64,000 nt of DNA, from positions 16,601,917-16,665,916 of the forward strand of contig JAOANR010000015.1 in assembly GCA_030278955.1 (NCBI GenBank), in the 5' to 3' direction. Numbering within the stretch: the first letter of the stretch is position 1; each line of letters begins with the position of its first letter. This document shows, one piece after another, positions 42,110 through 53,657 of this stretch. This stretch comes from Hygrophila difformis. Taxonomy: Eukaryota; Streptophyta; Magnoliopsida; Lamiales; Acanthaceae. The notes under the pieces were generated by a model. That model worked only from the letters and a program-made list of their open reading frames with translations. It had not been told where the DNA came from and did not search any database. The position numbers were made by a program, and so were the translations under genes.

Positions 42110-44125
42110 TATTGAAAGGCTAATTGCTGCAAATTCTATAAGTTTGAAAATTTTCTATGGAATGCCGGTACTAAATGAAGTTTTTACGTCTGGAACAAAT
42201 AATCTATTGATACTAGAAGAGATATTATAATATGGAAGAAATGAAAGCGGATCATGCTAAGTTATTACATTTGTTGATTAATGAAAGAAGAATGTTTATA
42301 ATAATATAATGTATGTAGTTGATAGTGATGGGTGTTGATTAAATTTTCTTTAAGTGGTGGAACTGACAAGACATTTATTGATAATTTATCTAGAAAATAT
42401 TATGTTTAGCTCTTCATGGTAGATGTAATATTGTGTTGCCTGTAGCATCCAATGGAATAGCACCCTTACTCATTTCAAGATGTAGGACTGCACATTCTAG
42501 ATTTGATATTCCACAAGATTGTGACGAGAATGCTACCTGCAAAAAACTTACCTCAGAAAATTATTTAACATCTCTTCTCATTAAAACAAAGCTCAATATT
42601 GGGGATGAAAATTCTTGATTAGTAGAATGATTATGAGCCCGTCTAAAATAACTAAATTCTTCATTCGATTTCAGAGGAAAAAAAATTCTCTCGCAATTTG
42701 TTTTACTATGACTATAAAAAAATAAATAAAAAAAGTAGATGTCAACCTTTAAAGAAGGTTAAACTCTATTTTCAAAAACCAGTTTTTACCCATGTTAGTG
42801 ATATGTTGCAATATCTCATGTTACTGTAAAGAGGGGACTTGAAGTATTAATAGTAATTAAGATGGATTAACTTAAGATACTATAAGAAATGTTAATTACA
42901 ATGAAAATTATATATGGCAAAAATTTGCACAATGAATACTTCATGTACGTGATGGTAATTGGTAATCTGGTATTAATCTTGAAGATGTATAATTAGATGT
43001 GATATTTCTATATGATAATTTTATAAACTCTACGTGAGATTCTATAGCGGCAATTGTTGAGAGTACTTATACAAATATAAACTGCACCCCTTCAAATCCA
43101 AAAATTTTATATATTAACCCCTACCAATGAGTGTTGCTATAATCAATAATTACATCATGGAACGTATGTCTGCAAATGAGAATATATATATATATATTAG
43201 TTTTAACAATTTTTATTTTTGAGAAATAATCTATTTTATTCCCACAAAAATACAAGTGAGTTCACAGCCACCCAAACATCAATGCCTCTCTACTACAATC
43301 AATTAACAATATTTGTAAAAATGATGAAAGCATAGATAATGTCAATGAATTATTTTCACTTGAATATCTAAACACGATCATGAAATATAGTTGAATTAGG
43401 GTTGCATAGTCATGCTTCTTAGGAATATATATCCATCAAATAAATTATGTAATTGAAGTAGGTTGATAGTAACCAAGATGTGGAATTAGATAGTTGGGGT
43501 TTACTAATTTTTGGGAAACCATGAAAGTAGATAATTCTTGATTGGAAGAATGATTATGAGCCTATTTGATTTAACCAAATTTATTATTCGATTTGAGATG
43601 AGAAAATTCTCATTGTTTGTTTTGCTATTATTATAAAAAAAGAAAATTTCAGTCTTTAAAGAATGTCGGATTTTATCTTCCAAAACCAGTTTTTAGTCAT
43701 GAACAGTTATGTTGTAATATTTCGTGTCACTAGCAAGATGTGGCAAAAAGTATTAATATGCAATGATTAACTCAAGATACTACAAGAATTGATGTTTATA
43801 ATGAAATTTATATATGACAGAAAATTTGCAAAATGGATAGTTGATGTAGGTGATGGTAAATAGGGTATTGATTTTGGAGATTTACAATTAGATGTGATAT
43901 TTTCGGATGATATTCTTATGAACTCTACGGGTGATCCTATAGCGGTAATTTTTTATAGTACATATACAAATATAAACTGTACCATTTCAAATTCAAACAT
44001 TTTAAAAGATGGTGTTATACTAGCCTCTATCAATGAGATTTTCACCAATGAAATTTTCAGCAAATTGTTAGAAAAATTTTCATATTATGCTTCATACTTA
44101 TTTTTAAATTTTATTTTATCTTAAT
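42110..44125 (+). pseudogene. Decayed Helitron helicase, outer copy
   Basis: The best preserved piece, 42433-42618, reads VASNGIAPLL, RTAHSRFDIPQDCDENATC and LTSLLIKTKLNIGDEN, which follows the Helitron helicase order up to the start of the Walker B region (DEAP in intact enzymes, DEN here). The segment 43894-44060 reads IFSDDILMNSTGDPIAVIF, then YTNINC and ILASINEIF, the C-terminal part. Stops and gaps separate these pieces. No Rep domain was seen. Confidence 0.78.
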
Positions 44126-44366
44126 TAAAATTTCAAATCAATAAAAATATTATTTTAATAGTTATTCTTATTGATCTGTTATGTTTATACCGGACAAGCC
44201 ACAGAAGCTAAAGAATACGGTATAATATAATTTCTTTGTTAGTTTTAAAAATAATTAAGTTATATTATCATATACATTATCTTTTGAATATATAAAAAAA
44301 TCATTACACATTTTTCATTACTCAAAATATAATTTATATTATTGCTTTATATAATATAAATATATA

Positions 44367-44628
44367 CTTCCTCCTTTTTTTTAAAGATAGCTACGGACCC
44401 ACTCAGCACGCAGTCCAATGCACATTTTAAACCATTAATAATTCAAATTCGGTACATGTAAAAATTCTAAAAGTTCGATATTTAAAATCTACAAGACGAG
44501 ACGAATCTAACAAGATCACACTTGGCCATATTTTAACTTGTATAACCATGAGAAAACTTTAAGTCAAAGTATATAAGTGAACATGACCCATTAGTCAACA
44601 GTAGCTAACAAAAAAAAAACGGAGGGAG
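44367..44628. mobile_element. Stowaway-type MITE near the Helitron 3' end
   Basis: CTTCCTCCTTTTTTTT and AAAACGGAGGGAG are flanked by TA at 44365-44366 and 44629-44630. It has the GAGACGAATCTAACAAGATC core. It lies only 25 bp from the terminal hairpin and is absent from the inner copy. Confidence 0.82.
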
Positions 44629-44817
44629 TATATTAAATAAATATAAAGTTATGCCCGTCGAGTCTCGACGGGTTATTTACTAGTTTTGTAAACAAACAAT
44701 TGATCGTCTCTTCAGTCTGCTTTTACTCTATTCTTTCTCTACACATTTCAATATCATCAATTGATCTTACATAAACTCCAATTTACTTAATTATGCTGCA
44801 ATATATATATATATATA

Positions 44818-45477
44818 TCTTTGAACTGTTCATGAAAACGTACCTAAAATGTTCGAGTCGCTGAATTGTTGATGAAAACGTCGCTGAATTGTTCATTAAA
44901 AGATTGTTGAATTGTTTCTGGCATCATCGCTCAATTGTTCATGAAAGCGTCGCTGAATTATTTTTGGTGGCATCGATGAATTGTATACGGTAGCATCGCT
45001 GAATTGTTCTTGATAGTGTCGCTGAATTGTTCTTGGTGTAGTCGCTGAATTCTTTTAGGTAGGCTCACTGAAATATTTTTTTGTAGCATCACTGAATTAT
45101 TTTTGGTAACATCACTGAATTGTATGTGGTGGCATCGCTGAATTCTACAAGGTACTGTCGCTGAATTCTTCTTGGTGTAGTCTCTGAATTCTTTTAGGTA
45201 GGCTCACTGAAATATTTTTTGGTAGCATCACTGAAGCTGAATTCTACAATGTATTGTCGCTGAATTCTTCTTGATGTAGTGGCTGAATTCTTTTAGGTGG
45301 GGCCACTGAAATATTTTTTAGTACCATTACTGAAGTAATTTTGGTAACATCGCTGAATTGTATTTGATTGTGTCGCTGAATTATTCAATGTAGCATCGCT
45401 GAATTATTCAATGTTGAATCGCTGGAATATTTTTGATAGCATCCCAAAATTATTTTTGGTAACATCGTTGAAATGCT
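44818..45477 (+). repeat. 23-bp minisatellite with higher-order pattern
   Basis: About 28 imperfect units of a 23-bp repeat close to TCGCTGAATTNTTCTTGGTAGCA. A larger block recurs three times: a GGTGTAG unit, a TTTTAGGTAGGC unit, a TCACTGAAATATTTTTT unit and then two or three others, with one internal deletion in the second block. The unit is not a multiple of three and no long frame is present, so it is non-coding. Confidence 0.88.
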
Positions 45478-45723
45478 ATACGCAATAAATTTGTTATATT
45501 ATTTACTAAATATTCTTGATCATAGATATGATTACCAAATATTTGATATGATTTACCAAATATTACATTGATAACATACTAAAAATAGGGTTATATCTTC
45601 GGTTACGTATTTTGTTGGACAACTTTACCCTTTTTCCATTTACAACCCTTGGATTTGAAATCAATGGTCCAGATTTCCGCTTTGATGTGCTGCGGATTTG
45701 TTCAATGGCACCCTAACTAAAGC
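45478..45723. other. AT-rich flank of the minisatellite
   Basis: No gene is recognised. A TTTGATGTGCTGCG segment at about 45680 is shared with the NLR upstream flank near 34380. Confidence 0.4.
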
Positions 45724-45871
45724 GTTAATAATGTATTTATATATTATTAAAATCATTTATATATTAGCGACTAACCCAGTCAACATTTAATGTGGTGTCT
45801 CCATTTCAAATTTTTATTTTTATAGAATTTTTGTATTTTTAAACTTTTTAAAATTTAGAATTTGAAATTTT
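45724..45871 (+). mobile_element. 5' part of a third family-2 Helitron, split by the CACTA element
   Basis: The block CATTTAATGTGGTGTCTCCA and the following text match the starts of the Helitrons at 34478 and 34774. It breaks at 45871; the sequence resumes at 60631, and a further stretch to about 61240 follows the same family. The 3' end of this copy was not found. Confidence 0.65.
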
Positions 45872-46133
45872 CACTACAAGAAAAAAGCCATTATTGGGAA
45901 CCGGGACATTCGACAACTACAACGCCGACCACAACAAATGTATTATTTTTATGGTATTATTTTTTCAATTATTTTATCATTTATTTTATATTTTTATTAA
46001 ATATTTTTTTGATTATTTTTATAATTTAATTATTTATTTATTTGAGTCATTTAATTATTTATTGATTTATTTACTGAATTTCATAACTTATTTAATTAAT
46101 GTTATTTTTAATTTTTAACTTCATAGTATTTTT

Positions 46134-46957
46134 TGTTCGGTAGAAAGGGAGGGCCGAAGCCTTTTCATTCATAAAGATTATGCAAATAGTACAAACCCGT
46201 AGAATCCTTTAACAATTCATCTAGGATGCATTCAGACCTCCTCCATCCATGATCTTGGTCTCATGGGGATCAACCTCCACCTCATCAACTAATTTAAAAA
46301 AAAAAGAGAAAATTGGATAAGGAGACCAACCAAAGTTCGACCAAATGAAAAATGCAACCCCATGGTCTCCCACCTTTTGGCCAATAGAATTGAGACATTT
46401 GTCTCATTCCTATTGGTCAACTAAAATTTTGAACAATAAAAATTAAAATTATTATATCTTTTATATTTTAAAATAAAAATAAATAAAAAATATACCAAAT
46501 TTTATAATTTTTCATTCTCTACAAATAGAGACCACTCTTGCTATATTTTTGTTAAGTACATAATATATTAATTTTAATATATATAACCCATTTAAAAATT
46601 TATATAAAATAAAAATAAATAAAAAATATATTAAAACTTTAGATTTTTTATTCTTTATAAATAAAATAAAAATATTTTATATTTTTGATACATTATTTTT
46701 TTTTATTTCAACATAATTTAAAATTTTATAAATTAAAATAATTATATATAATATTGTGGTTGGATGGTTGGGTGGTTATTGATAAAGTATGTAAAATTGG
46801 GGTGGTTGGGTTGAGATGGATATTGATGAGTTGGAAGAGAGAGAAATTAATTAAATAATGAGATGGTTGGATGGTTGGGTGGTTGGGGTGGTCATGGATA
46901 AAGATAGCCTCAGGGGCGGTAAAATGTTCTATGCCAAAGTTGAGATGATTTAATCCT
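46134..46957 (-). mobile_element. Retroposon with 15-bp target duplication
   Basis: CTTCATAGTATTTTT occurs at 46119-46133 and 46958-46972. On the minus strand the 3' end reads GAAAAGGCTTCGGCCCTCCC and then a short A-rich tail, the look of a plant LINE 3' UTR. No coding part was recognised. Confidence 0.6.
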
Positions 46958-46972
46958 CTTCATAGTATTTTT

Positions 46973-47210
46973 ATTAAAAATAAATTTATGTTACTATTAT
47001 TTACATATATTTTAATTTTTGAATGATTTAATTATTTTATTTAATTCACTGATCTTAATTTTTTGATTTAATTTAAATTTATATTTTATTTAATTAATAA
47101 ATTCTTTATTATTTATTTAATATAGTTTTAGTTTTTATTTTATTTTTCAATTTAATTACTAATTTATATATATATATATATATATCTATTATCTATCTAT
47201 CTATTATCTA
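46973..47210. other. AT-rich DNA with TA and CTAT simple repeats
   Basis: A TA run lies at about 47167-47185 followed by CTAT/ATCT repeats to 47217. No gene is present. Confidence 0.6.
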
Positions 47211-47239
47211 TCTATTATACTACTATATAAATGGGAGAG

Positions 47240-47960
47240 TTTTTAATTGTTCCCATCAATTGCAATCTGGGCCCTTGGATGCAGCTTCCAATTTGTGTTT
47301 CTGACCGTTGGATGTGACCCGGTTTTGGCTGTGCGGGTCGGGCGAGTGGTATTCTTCGCTGTCTTCCACTCACCACTCAGGTGTCTCGCTGTCGTTCTGT
47401 CCGTCGTCTTTCTGTCCAATTTGCCACGCTTCAATTTTTATGTGGGCTTACTCGAGGTTTGAAGTTTCCATTGAGATTTATTGCAGTTGCTTTGCCCATC
47501 GTCGTCTTCGTCTCTTCCTGGCCCTAATCCCTCCCGCCTGATTGACACCGCCGCTGCGAACGCTGTTGTAAGGTGACGTTCGCTCGCCACCGGTGGAAAC
47601 TGGCCCATTACCTCGATTTGATCAGACGGAGTGTGGTTGTTGGGGCTGCCAGCACGCCCAGCTTTTGGCCGGAACCCTAATGCTCCGGTTTGTCTTCGCC
47701 TTCCCTAATTCATTTCGGGCGCTGTTCTACTTTGCAGCCTCAATTGCCCGCGGCCGTCGTCCCTTGTTTTTTGGTAATATTTTCCCGATTTCATGTCCAG
47801 TTGGCAGATTTTTTGTGGTTCCATTCATGTTCTGCACAATTATTTTTAGTCGTTTGTTTGTTTCTGCTTCAATCCTATCTTCGCCGCTATCCAACCACCT
47901 ACAACCTTTTATTAATTTCTTTTTCGTTAGTGATTTTGTTTAAATAATGTAAACTGTTGC
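47240..47960 (+). other. GC-richer leader-like region
   Basis: This stretch is richer in C and T and ends in a T-rich tract. Overlapping frames (47247-47947) in three phases are not convincing genes. It could be a captured 5' leader or an element terminus. Confidence 0.35.
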
Positions 47961-48843
47961 CTGGCATTCCTGTGTAAACTTTTATTGATTTCTTCTTGAA
48001 TAGTTAGTTGGATGAATTTGGAATGATGGGAGGGAGCTGTAACTATGTTATAAGTCTGTTGGATGAAGTCTGTTGTTTAGGGTAATTCTGTATGTGTCCA
48101 TATATGTTGACTTCATTGGTAGTGGTACTGATTATATATGCACTTTGTTAGATTAAGATGACCCAAATGATGTTGAAGTAATCATATGGAAGCAAAAGTG
48201 AGATATATGTTGTGGATGAAGGTGTAGAGAAAGCGAGATATATGTTGAGTCCATGAAATGAACATCCAATGGCAATCCGTGACCCGAAGCTAAAATCCTA
48301 AATAGAAAAGGAGTTCATGTAAAATCTGATGGAACAATTTAAGGATGCAACGAACGTATTAATGGAGAGTAGTAATAGGATAATGATGAATGCATAAAAT
48401 AAAATTCAAGGAGAGATAGGGAAAAGGTTGTACAGTGGTATAACTATGGTAGAAGCCTGACGAATGTGAAGATTACCTAAAGACTCTGGACTTTTAGATT
48501 AGAGAAGAAGTAATGATTAATTGAAAGTGTGAATCAAGGATCGACAGCCTGGGCCGATGGTGAAAGAAATGCACACTGCACAACCTGGGCCCTGGTGCCT
48601 GAGAAAAGCCTCATACTTGAGAAATCATCACCGAAGATGTAGGATCATGTGCAGTCTGAGAAAGCCCCAAAAATCCATGGACATCACTAAACACACTGGA
48701 GGCAGAGGGAGGCATAGCTAGATATGTGGACATAAGGAAATAGTGATGGCACCATTTATTGGGTTAGGGTTTTAGTGGCTAGAATACTATGTGCATTGCA
48801 GGAAATATTCTCTGTTCTCTCAATTTATAGAATGTAGTTACAA

Positions 48844-48882
<39 letters not shown>

Positions 48883-48952
48883 AAAACGCATATATGCTCT
48901 AATTTTAATATTGTTCAACAAATAGTTCTTTATGGATTCGTGTGTTTTATAG
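47961..48952. other. No recognised gene; AT microsatellite
   Basis: An AT run lies at about 48848-48880. I see no coding segment before the callose synthase exons. Confidence 0.5.
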
Positions 48953-51154
48953 TCTGGAAGCATCAATCATTTCCATTCATTCCTGGTCTTTTGATACCTT
49001 TATTAACTTTGATATTTTTAATGTTAGTGTTTTGACTCCGTACTATACGGAAGAGGTTCTCTTCTCATTACCTGAGCTGGAAGAGCCAAATGAAGATGGT
49101 GTTTCCATTCTCTTTTATTTGCAGAAAATTTTCCCAGGTTTGTACTTTTGAGGTATATAGACCAAACAATATTTCTATTTTCTACCAACCTTATATGTGA
49201 AAATCGTGCAACCGTGCAGACGAATGGAACAATTTTTTGGAGCGCGTTGATTGTTAAAGTGAAGATGGCCTTAGAGAATTTGATGAATTAGAAGAGCAAC
49301 TACGCCTTTGGGCATCATATAGGGGCCAGACATTAACAAGAACTGCCGAACTGGTATGAACACAACTGGCTTCATGTTTTTTTATCTCCCCTTTTGATTT
49401 TCCTTTTCGCTGTTTCCCTCAGGGTGGGTTTGGGGTTCATTGGGTAGATGCTTTGAGAGAAATACCGAGACGTGTTTAGTTTATTTCATTCATTGACTTT
49501 GAGATAAACTATACCTGCGGATACCCTCACTTACTGCTTTCATATAGCACTTGATCAATCAACCGATAGATGTGTCAGGTATGTAAAACGAATTTGGATA
49601 CATCATGGGCTAAGCTGTCAGCCTGTTTTATCTTTGATCTATGGAATGGGTTCTCATGTAGTTCTGTCAATTTATTCATGTGTTTCATTGTCACTTATAT
49701 AATTAAAATGAAGTTCCTCAATATTATGCTCGTGTTGAAAATATATTTGGTACTCATGCATCATTTATCTAAAATCTTGACAGTGAGAGGAATGATGTAT
49801 TACAGCAAAGCACTACAACTTCAAGCCTTCCTAGATATGGCTAAGGATGAAGGTATTTCTTTTTGTTCTCGTCTCTCTGGAATGAATGCACTGAGCAAAC
49901 ACTAGGTCGACTGGCTGCTTATTCTTTTATGTTAAACAGATTTAATGGAAGGCTATAAGGCCATTGAGTTGAATGAGGATCAAATGGAGGGAGAAAGGTC
50001 ACTATGGGCACAATGTCAAGCAGTTTCAGATATGAAATTCACATATGTTGTATCATGTCAGTCATATGGTATTCATAAACGATCTGGATATCAACGTGCT
50101 CAAGATATATTGAGACTAATGACAACGTAAGAGTTGTATAGATTATAGCTTTGCAACTGTTACCACTTACCAGGTAATGTCATTATCTCATGATTCAAAT
50201 CTTTAAGCAGGTACCCATCACTTCGAGTAGCTTATATTGATGAGGTCGAAGAACCAATTAAAGACAAGTCCAAGAGGATTAATGATAAGGTTTACTATTC
50301 TACTCTTGTGAAGGCTGCTTTGCCAAAAAATTCTTCAGAACCAGGACAGAATCTGGACCAGGTAAAAGGGCATCTAATTATTTAAGGGAAATGTGGCTAC
50401 GCAAAGGGTATATAGTTTATTATTTCTATTATATTATTGAGAGATAGGAATGGAGTCATCCCCTTCCCGGCTCTTGAAACTCTACCCCTAGGTCTTGTGT
50501 GCTACTGATTTGCAGTTTTCATCTCTAATCTAGCCTGAGAGGCCTTGATTTCCTTGTGGAAGCTATTTTTCTTTTTTTTTTTCTTTATTTCCTTTTTCTG
50601 TTTTATAGTTTAACCTCTTGTCATGAATGGATTACTACATGTTCTCACAGATATAATTCCTAATTGCAGGTTATCTATTGTATAAAACTTCCAGGCCCTG
50701 CTATCTTAGGTGAAGGGAAACCTGAGAATCAAAATCATTCCATCATTTTCAGACGTGGAGAAGGCTTACAAACAATTGATATGAATCAGGTAATCTTTCT
50801 TGTTTTATCTCTTCTGTTTCGGGTTCATATCTTTTCGGTTTTGATATGAATATCAATTGCAGGATAACTACATGGAAGAAGCACTGAAAATGAGAAACTT
50901 ACTTCAAGAATTTCTTAAAAAGCATAATGTAAGGCAACCCTCGATTCTTGGTTTGAGGGAGCATATCTTCACTGGCAGGTCAACATTCAATCATAAAATA
51001 TTATTTCCTGACTGAGGATCAATCAATTCTTGTGTTCTTGATTTATGTACAAATATTGTTTGTTATGCAGTGTTTCCTCTCTTGCCTGGTTTATGTCGAA
51101 TCAAGAAACAAGTTTTGTTACCATTGGCCTGAGATTATTGGCAAACCCTCTAAA
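48953..51154 (+). pseudogene. Callose synthase (1,3-beta-glucan synthase) gene fragment, eight exons
   Basis: Exons with GT-AG borders lie at about 48953-49138, 49220-49353, 49784-49852, 49940-50126, 50211-50361, 50670-50789, 50863-50978 and 51071-51154. They encode in order SVLTPYYTEEVLFSLPELEE, DELEEQLRLWASYRGQTLTR, GMMYYSKALQLQAFLDMA, QSYGIHKRSGYQRAQDILR, VYYSTLVKAALPKN and VSSLAWFMSNQETSFVTIGL, about 300 residues of the cytosolic glucan synthase domain of plant callose synthases (GSL/CalS). The enzyme makes callose from UDP-glucose at the plasma membrane and cell plate. A TAA stop at 49255-49257 and a small duplication at the end of exon 2 break it, and both ends of the protein are missing. 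Phases fit across the other junctions. Confidence 0.88.
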
Positions 51155-51644
51155 GTAAGCTTTACAATTTGTGCTGCATCCCCTCCATTTTTAAAATAAA
51201 AACTCAATCTTTGGATTTGTATGCTACTTGAAGCATAAATAAAAATTAATGCTTATGGTTGGATGTATTTTTAGATTTATTTATTTTATATTTTTGGAGA
51301 AAAACTATGTGTATGATTGTGATTGATCTTCAGGTTCATGTTACTGCTTTCCTTATTCTTATAACTTCTGTTGCATGTTTATTTTATCTCTTTTTAACCT
51401 TTGTTTATAATAAACATGTTTTATTTGTGTACTAAGGCACAAGCTTGATGCAACAATGACATTTTCTCATGTAGGAGTTATGCAAAGTATTTTACGTCGA
51501 GAATATTTTACTTTTATTGGCTGTCTCCCTATATGATATCACAGTTACTTTATGCACCCCTATCTTCAGTGGGATTTGAACTTTTCTTTTATCTAATTTT
51601 TATTGGGTTTGGTCAATTGGTTTGATGACGTTCCTGGAATTTAG

Positions 51645-51890
51645 GAACTCAATGGTGTCTGATTTGGAAAATCACAAAGAAGAGAAGTTTGAAATAGATC
51701 TTATGGTGAGTATGAAGTCATTTCCAACACTTTATGCTATTCGTGGTCGAAGGTAATATTGTATCTTATTGCTTGAGTTATATTTCAGGCTCCGCCACCA
51801 GTGGCAAGATCCTCTCCCGAGAGGGAAAGCATGGTAGAGTCAAGGATAGCTGTCGGGGATCAAAAGCCAGTTCTGTCCAATGTTGATTCT
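51645..51890 (+). pseudogene. TIME FOR COFFEE-like fragment, two exons
   Basis: Exon 51645-51705 (after TTTAG, before GTGAGT) and exon 51789-51890 (after TTTCAG, before GTAAGC) read NHKEEKFEIDLM and APPPVARSSPERE. The EIDLMAPPP and RSSPER segment recalls plant TIME FOR COFFEE-like nuclear clock proteins, which I identify from memory and with modest confidence. Only about 54 codons are present. Confidence 0.45.
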
Positions 51891-51965
51891 GTAAGCAGAT
51901 TACGTTGAAATAATTTTAGTGATGGTTTTTGGATTGAAATAGGAGGTGGTGACCCTGAATAGAAT

Positions 51966-52606
51966 GATTCAACCAGATACAACAAGAGATTCAAGCAATA
52001 CAACCCCACCCTCGGCTGCTCCACGACTTTCCACATCTACTTTCCTCCATCATCTTTGCCGTCTCACAAATTCCTGGTAACTCCAATCGCCCAACATTAG
52101 TTTCTTATTTCTCCCAGATACATGTAATTACGGAATTTAATTGATTTCAGTTCTATGTTGAAGAGCACTAATCAGCTTCACCTTTTTTTTTTTAATTCGA
52201 TTCTTACATTTCTTCAACGTATGTATATCGTAGAGTAGACTATGTTTTTACGTAATGGCAATAGGGCGATGTAGCGTCCTGGAAATATTGGTTTCATTGA
52301 TAGTTGGTGTTCCTATTTTTGTTTAATTTTTTGATCTCTTGAAATGTTTATGCAACTGGGATTGTGCAAATGGGAATTCTTGTTGAATAATTCTTGAAAC
52401 TTATATTGATGTTCTTGCTGGACAACTTGTGGCATTATGTAATCTCTACCTTTATAACTTCAATTAATTCTTCTGTATAGGCGCTATATTGGCTTTCTGG
52501 ATTTAGTTGCACTGATGAGAATTTTATAATCAAATCCGGTGCACAGCTGGCTGCTTCCAGCTTGGGTGTTGCACTGATTGCCCCAGATACTTTTCCAAGT
52601 GGGCTC
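51966..52606 (+). pseudogene. S-formylglutathione hydrolase fragment, two exons
   Basis: Exon 51969-52076 reads RYNKRFKQYNPTLGCSTTFH and IYFPPSSLPSHKF; exon 52481-about 52606 reads [20 protein letters not shown] and [20 protein letters not shown]. This is the N-terminal third of S-formylglutathione hydrolase (esterase D family), which hydrolyses S-formylglutathione in formaldehyde detoxification. The catalytic Ser, Asp and His lie further on and are missing. The sequence switches to TBC protein leader at about 52607 without an intron. Confidence 0.85.
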
Positions 52607-53657
52607 TTTTGAAGTCCCATAAAAGTAAAATGTGGAGATATAATGGGACTCCAACCGATTCTTATTATCAGGTGCGGCCTGAATGTGCTGATGATGTCCC
52701 TGAAAGCAAGTTCAGGATCAAGGTTTGTTGCATTTCTTTCTTGATAATTGTACAAAAGATTCAGTATTTCTTCTTGTTGAGTTATTGTGAAATCAATATA
52801 GATCAGGGGAGGGTCTGATGGATGGTTTCATTTGGATTAGTTGTTGTTGTTTGGCGTTGTTTTTGACTTTAGGAAATGGTTGAGAAACTTGCTCACGCTT
52901 CCAAATTAGGCAAAGAATGTTCATGTGGTGTCTTTGCTTTAGCATATGAGTTATATAGATGTCCTGGTGGCCTGCAGGTTTCTGATGTTTGCTTTAGTAT
53001 TCATGGGGTTGTATATGGTAACTATTTGGTAGTTGGGTTTGTTTTGCAGATATTGAGCTTCATGTGATGTGTTTGGTCAGTGGTCGCCGGATATTCATGT
53101 TAGTTTGCCCGAAACTATACTGAACTGAACATTTCACTGAGTTTTCAGTTTACAAATATGTTGATTATCCGAAAGGACATTGTATTATTTGCTTGCTGGT
53201 CAGATTATGCTTCTTCCTTATTTCTTTAATTGATGTAGTGATACTTGAAATACATCATGATTTTTTCTGAGCTTAGTTTGTGGTTTTAAGCTTGTTCACT
53301 AACATGATGACTATCTATTATGATGCAGATTGGTGGAGTTTTCGTTAGGCATGCTGTTTACTCCATATTTCTTAAAGTGCATGATAGCACTAATCCTTGA
53401 TATCTCTAAGCAACGGGAGCATTAACTTGATCCCATGATAATATTTAATAAGTGAACTCTAGAATGTTGACTTTGTTTGTTGGATGGCACCAGCTATTCT
53501 TCAATGTTTTGTTTGTGTTCCCTTGTGACTGAATTATGTTTGACATTCTTCTTCATGATAGGCTGGAAAAACCGTAAGTCCTCGAAAATGGAGAGCCTCA
53601 TTCTCCCCAGAAGGTTATCTTGACATTGGCAAAATACTCAGGCGAATATACCGTGGT
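52607..53657 (+). pseudogene. TBC-domain Rab-GAP 5' fragment, two exons
   Basis: After a leader the ATG at 52630 starts MWRYNGTPTDSYYQVRPECA, which continues to 52722 with a GT donor; exon 53562-53657 reads AGKTVSPRKWRASFSPEGYL and DIGKILRRIYRG. This is the typical N-terminus of plant TBC1 proteins (Rab GTPase-activating), where a GGIHPSIRGEVW segment should follow. That catalytic part is not present; the next exon belongs to another gene. The intron between the two exons contains two other open pieces (52874-52978 and 53331-53400). Confidence 0.78.
52874..52978 (+). pseudogene. Unrecognised exon-like piece in the TBC intron
   Basis: Between a TTTAG acceptor and a CTGCAG/GTTTCT donor the frame reads MVEKLAHASKLGKECSCG and VFALAYELYRCPGG. 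I do not recognise it. A second short piece at 53331-53400 (after GATGCAG, reading IGGVFVRHAVYSIFLKVH) is equally unknown. Confidence 0.35.

Larger units (their letters stand above)
34478..44683 (+). mobile_element. Outer Helitron (family 2), interrupted
   Basis: It begins TCTATATATATATATTAAAG after an A at 34477 and ends with the perfect hairpin CCCGTCGAGTCTCGACGGG (44653-44671), TTATTTA and CTAG (44680-44683), followed by T. It was interrupted after 34773 by a second Helitron of the same family (34774-39330), and later by a LINE fragment at 39674-40867. Its own sequence is therefore 34478-34773 plus 39331-44683. It carries decayed PIF1-type helicase segments and no recognisable Rep (HUH) domain. 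Confidence 0.88.

Noticed and set aside
44818..45477. CRISPR array
   Set aside because: It is a head-to-tail degenerate 23-bp repeat without unique spacers, in plant DNA.
34351..45716. Inverted TTAGGGTGCGATTG / CAATGGCACCCTAA pair as ends of one large element
   Set aside because: The match is short, no target-site duplication of 3, 8 or 9 bp fits, and intervening Helitrons complicate it. It stays unresolved.
46134..46957. DNA transposon
   Set aside because: The flanking duplication is 15 bp and there are no inverted ends, which fits a retroposon better.
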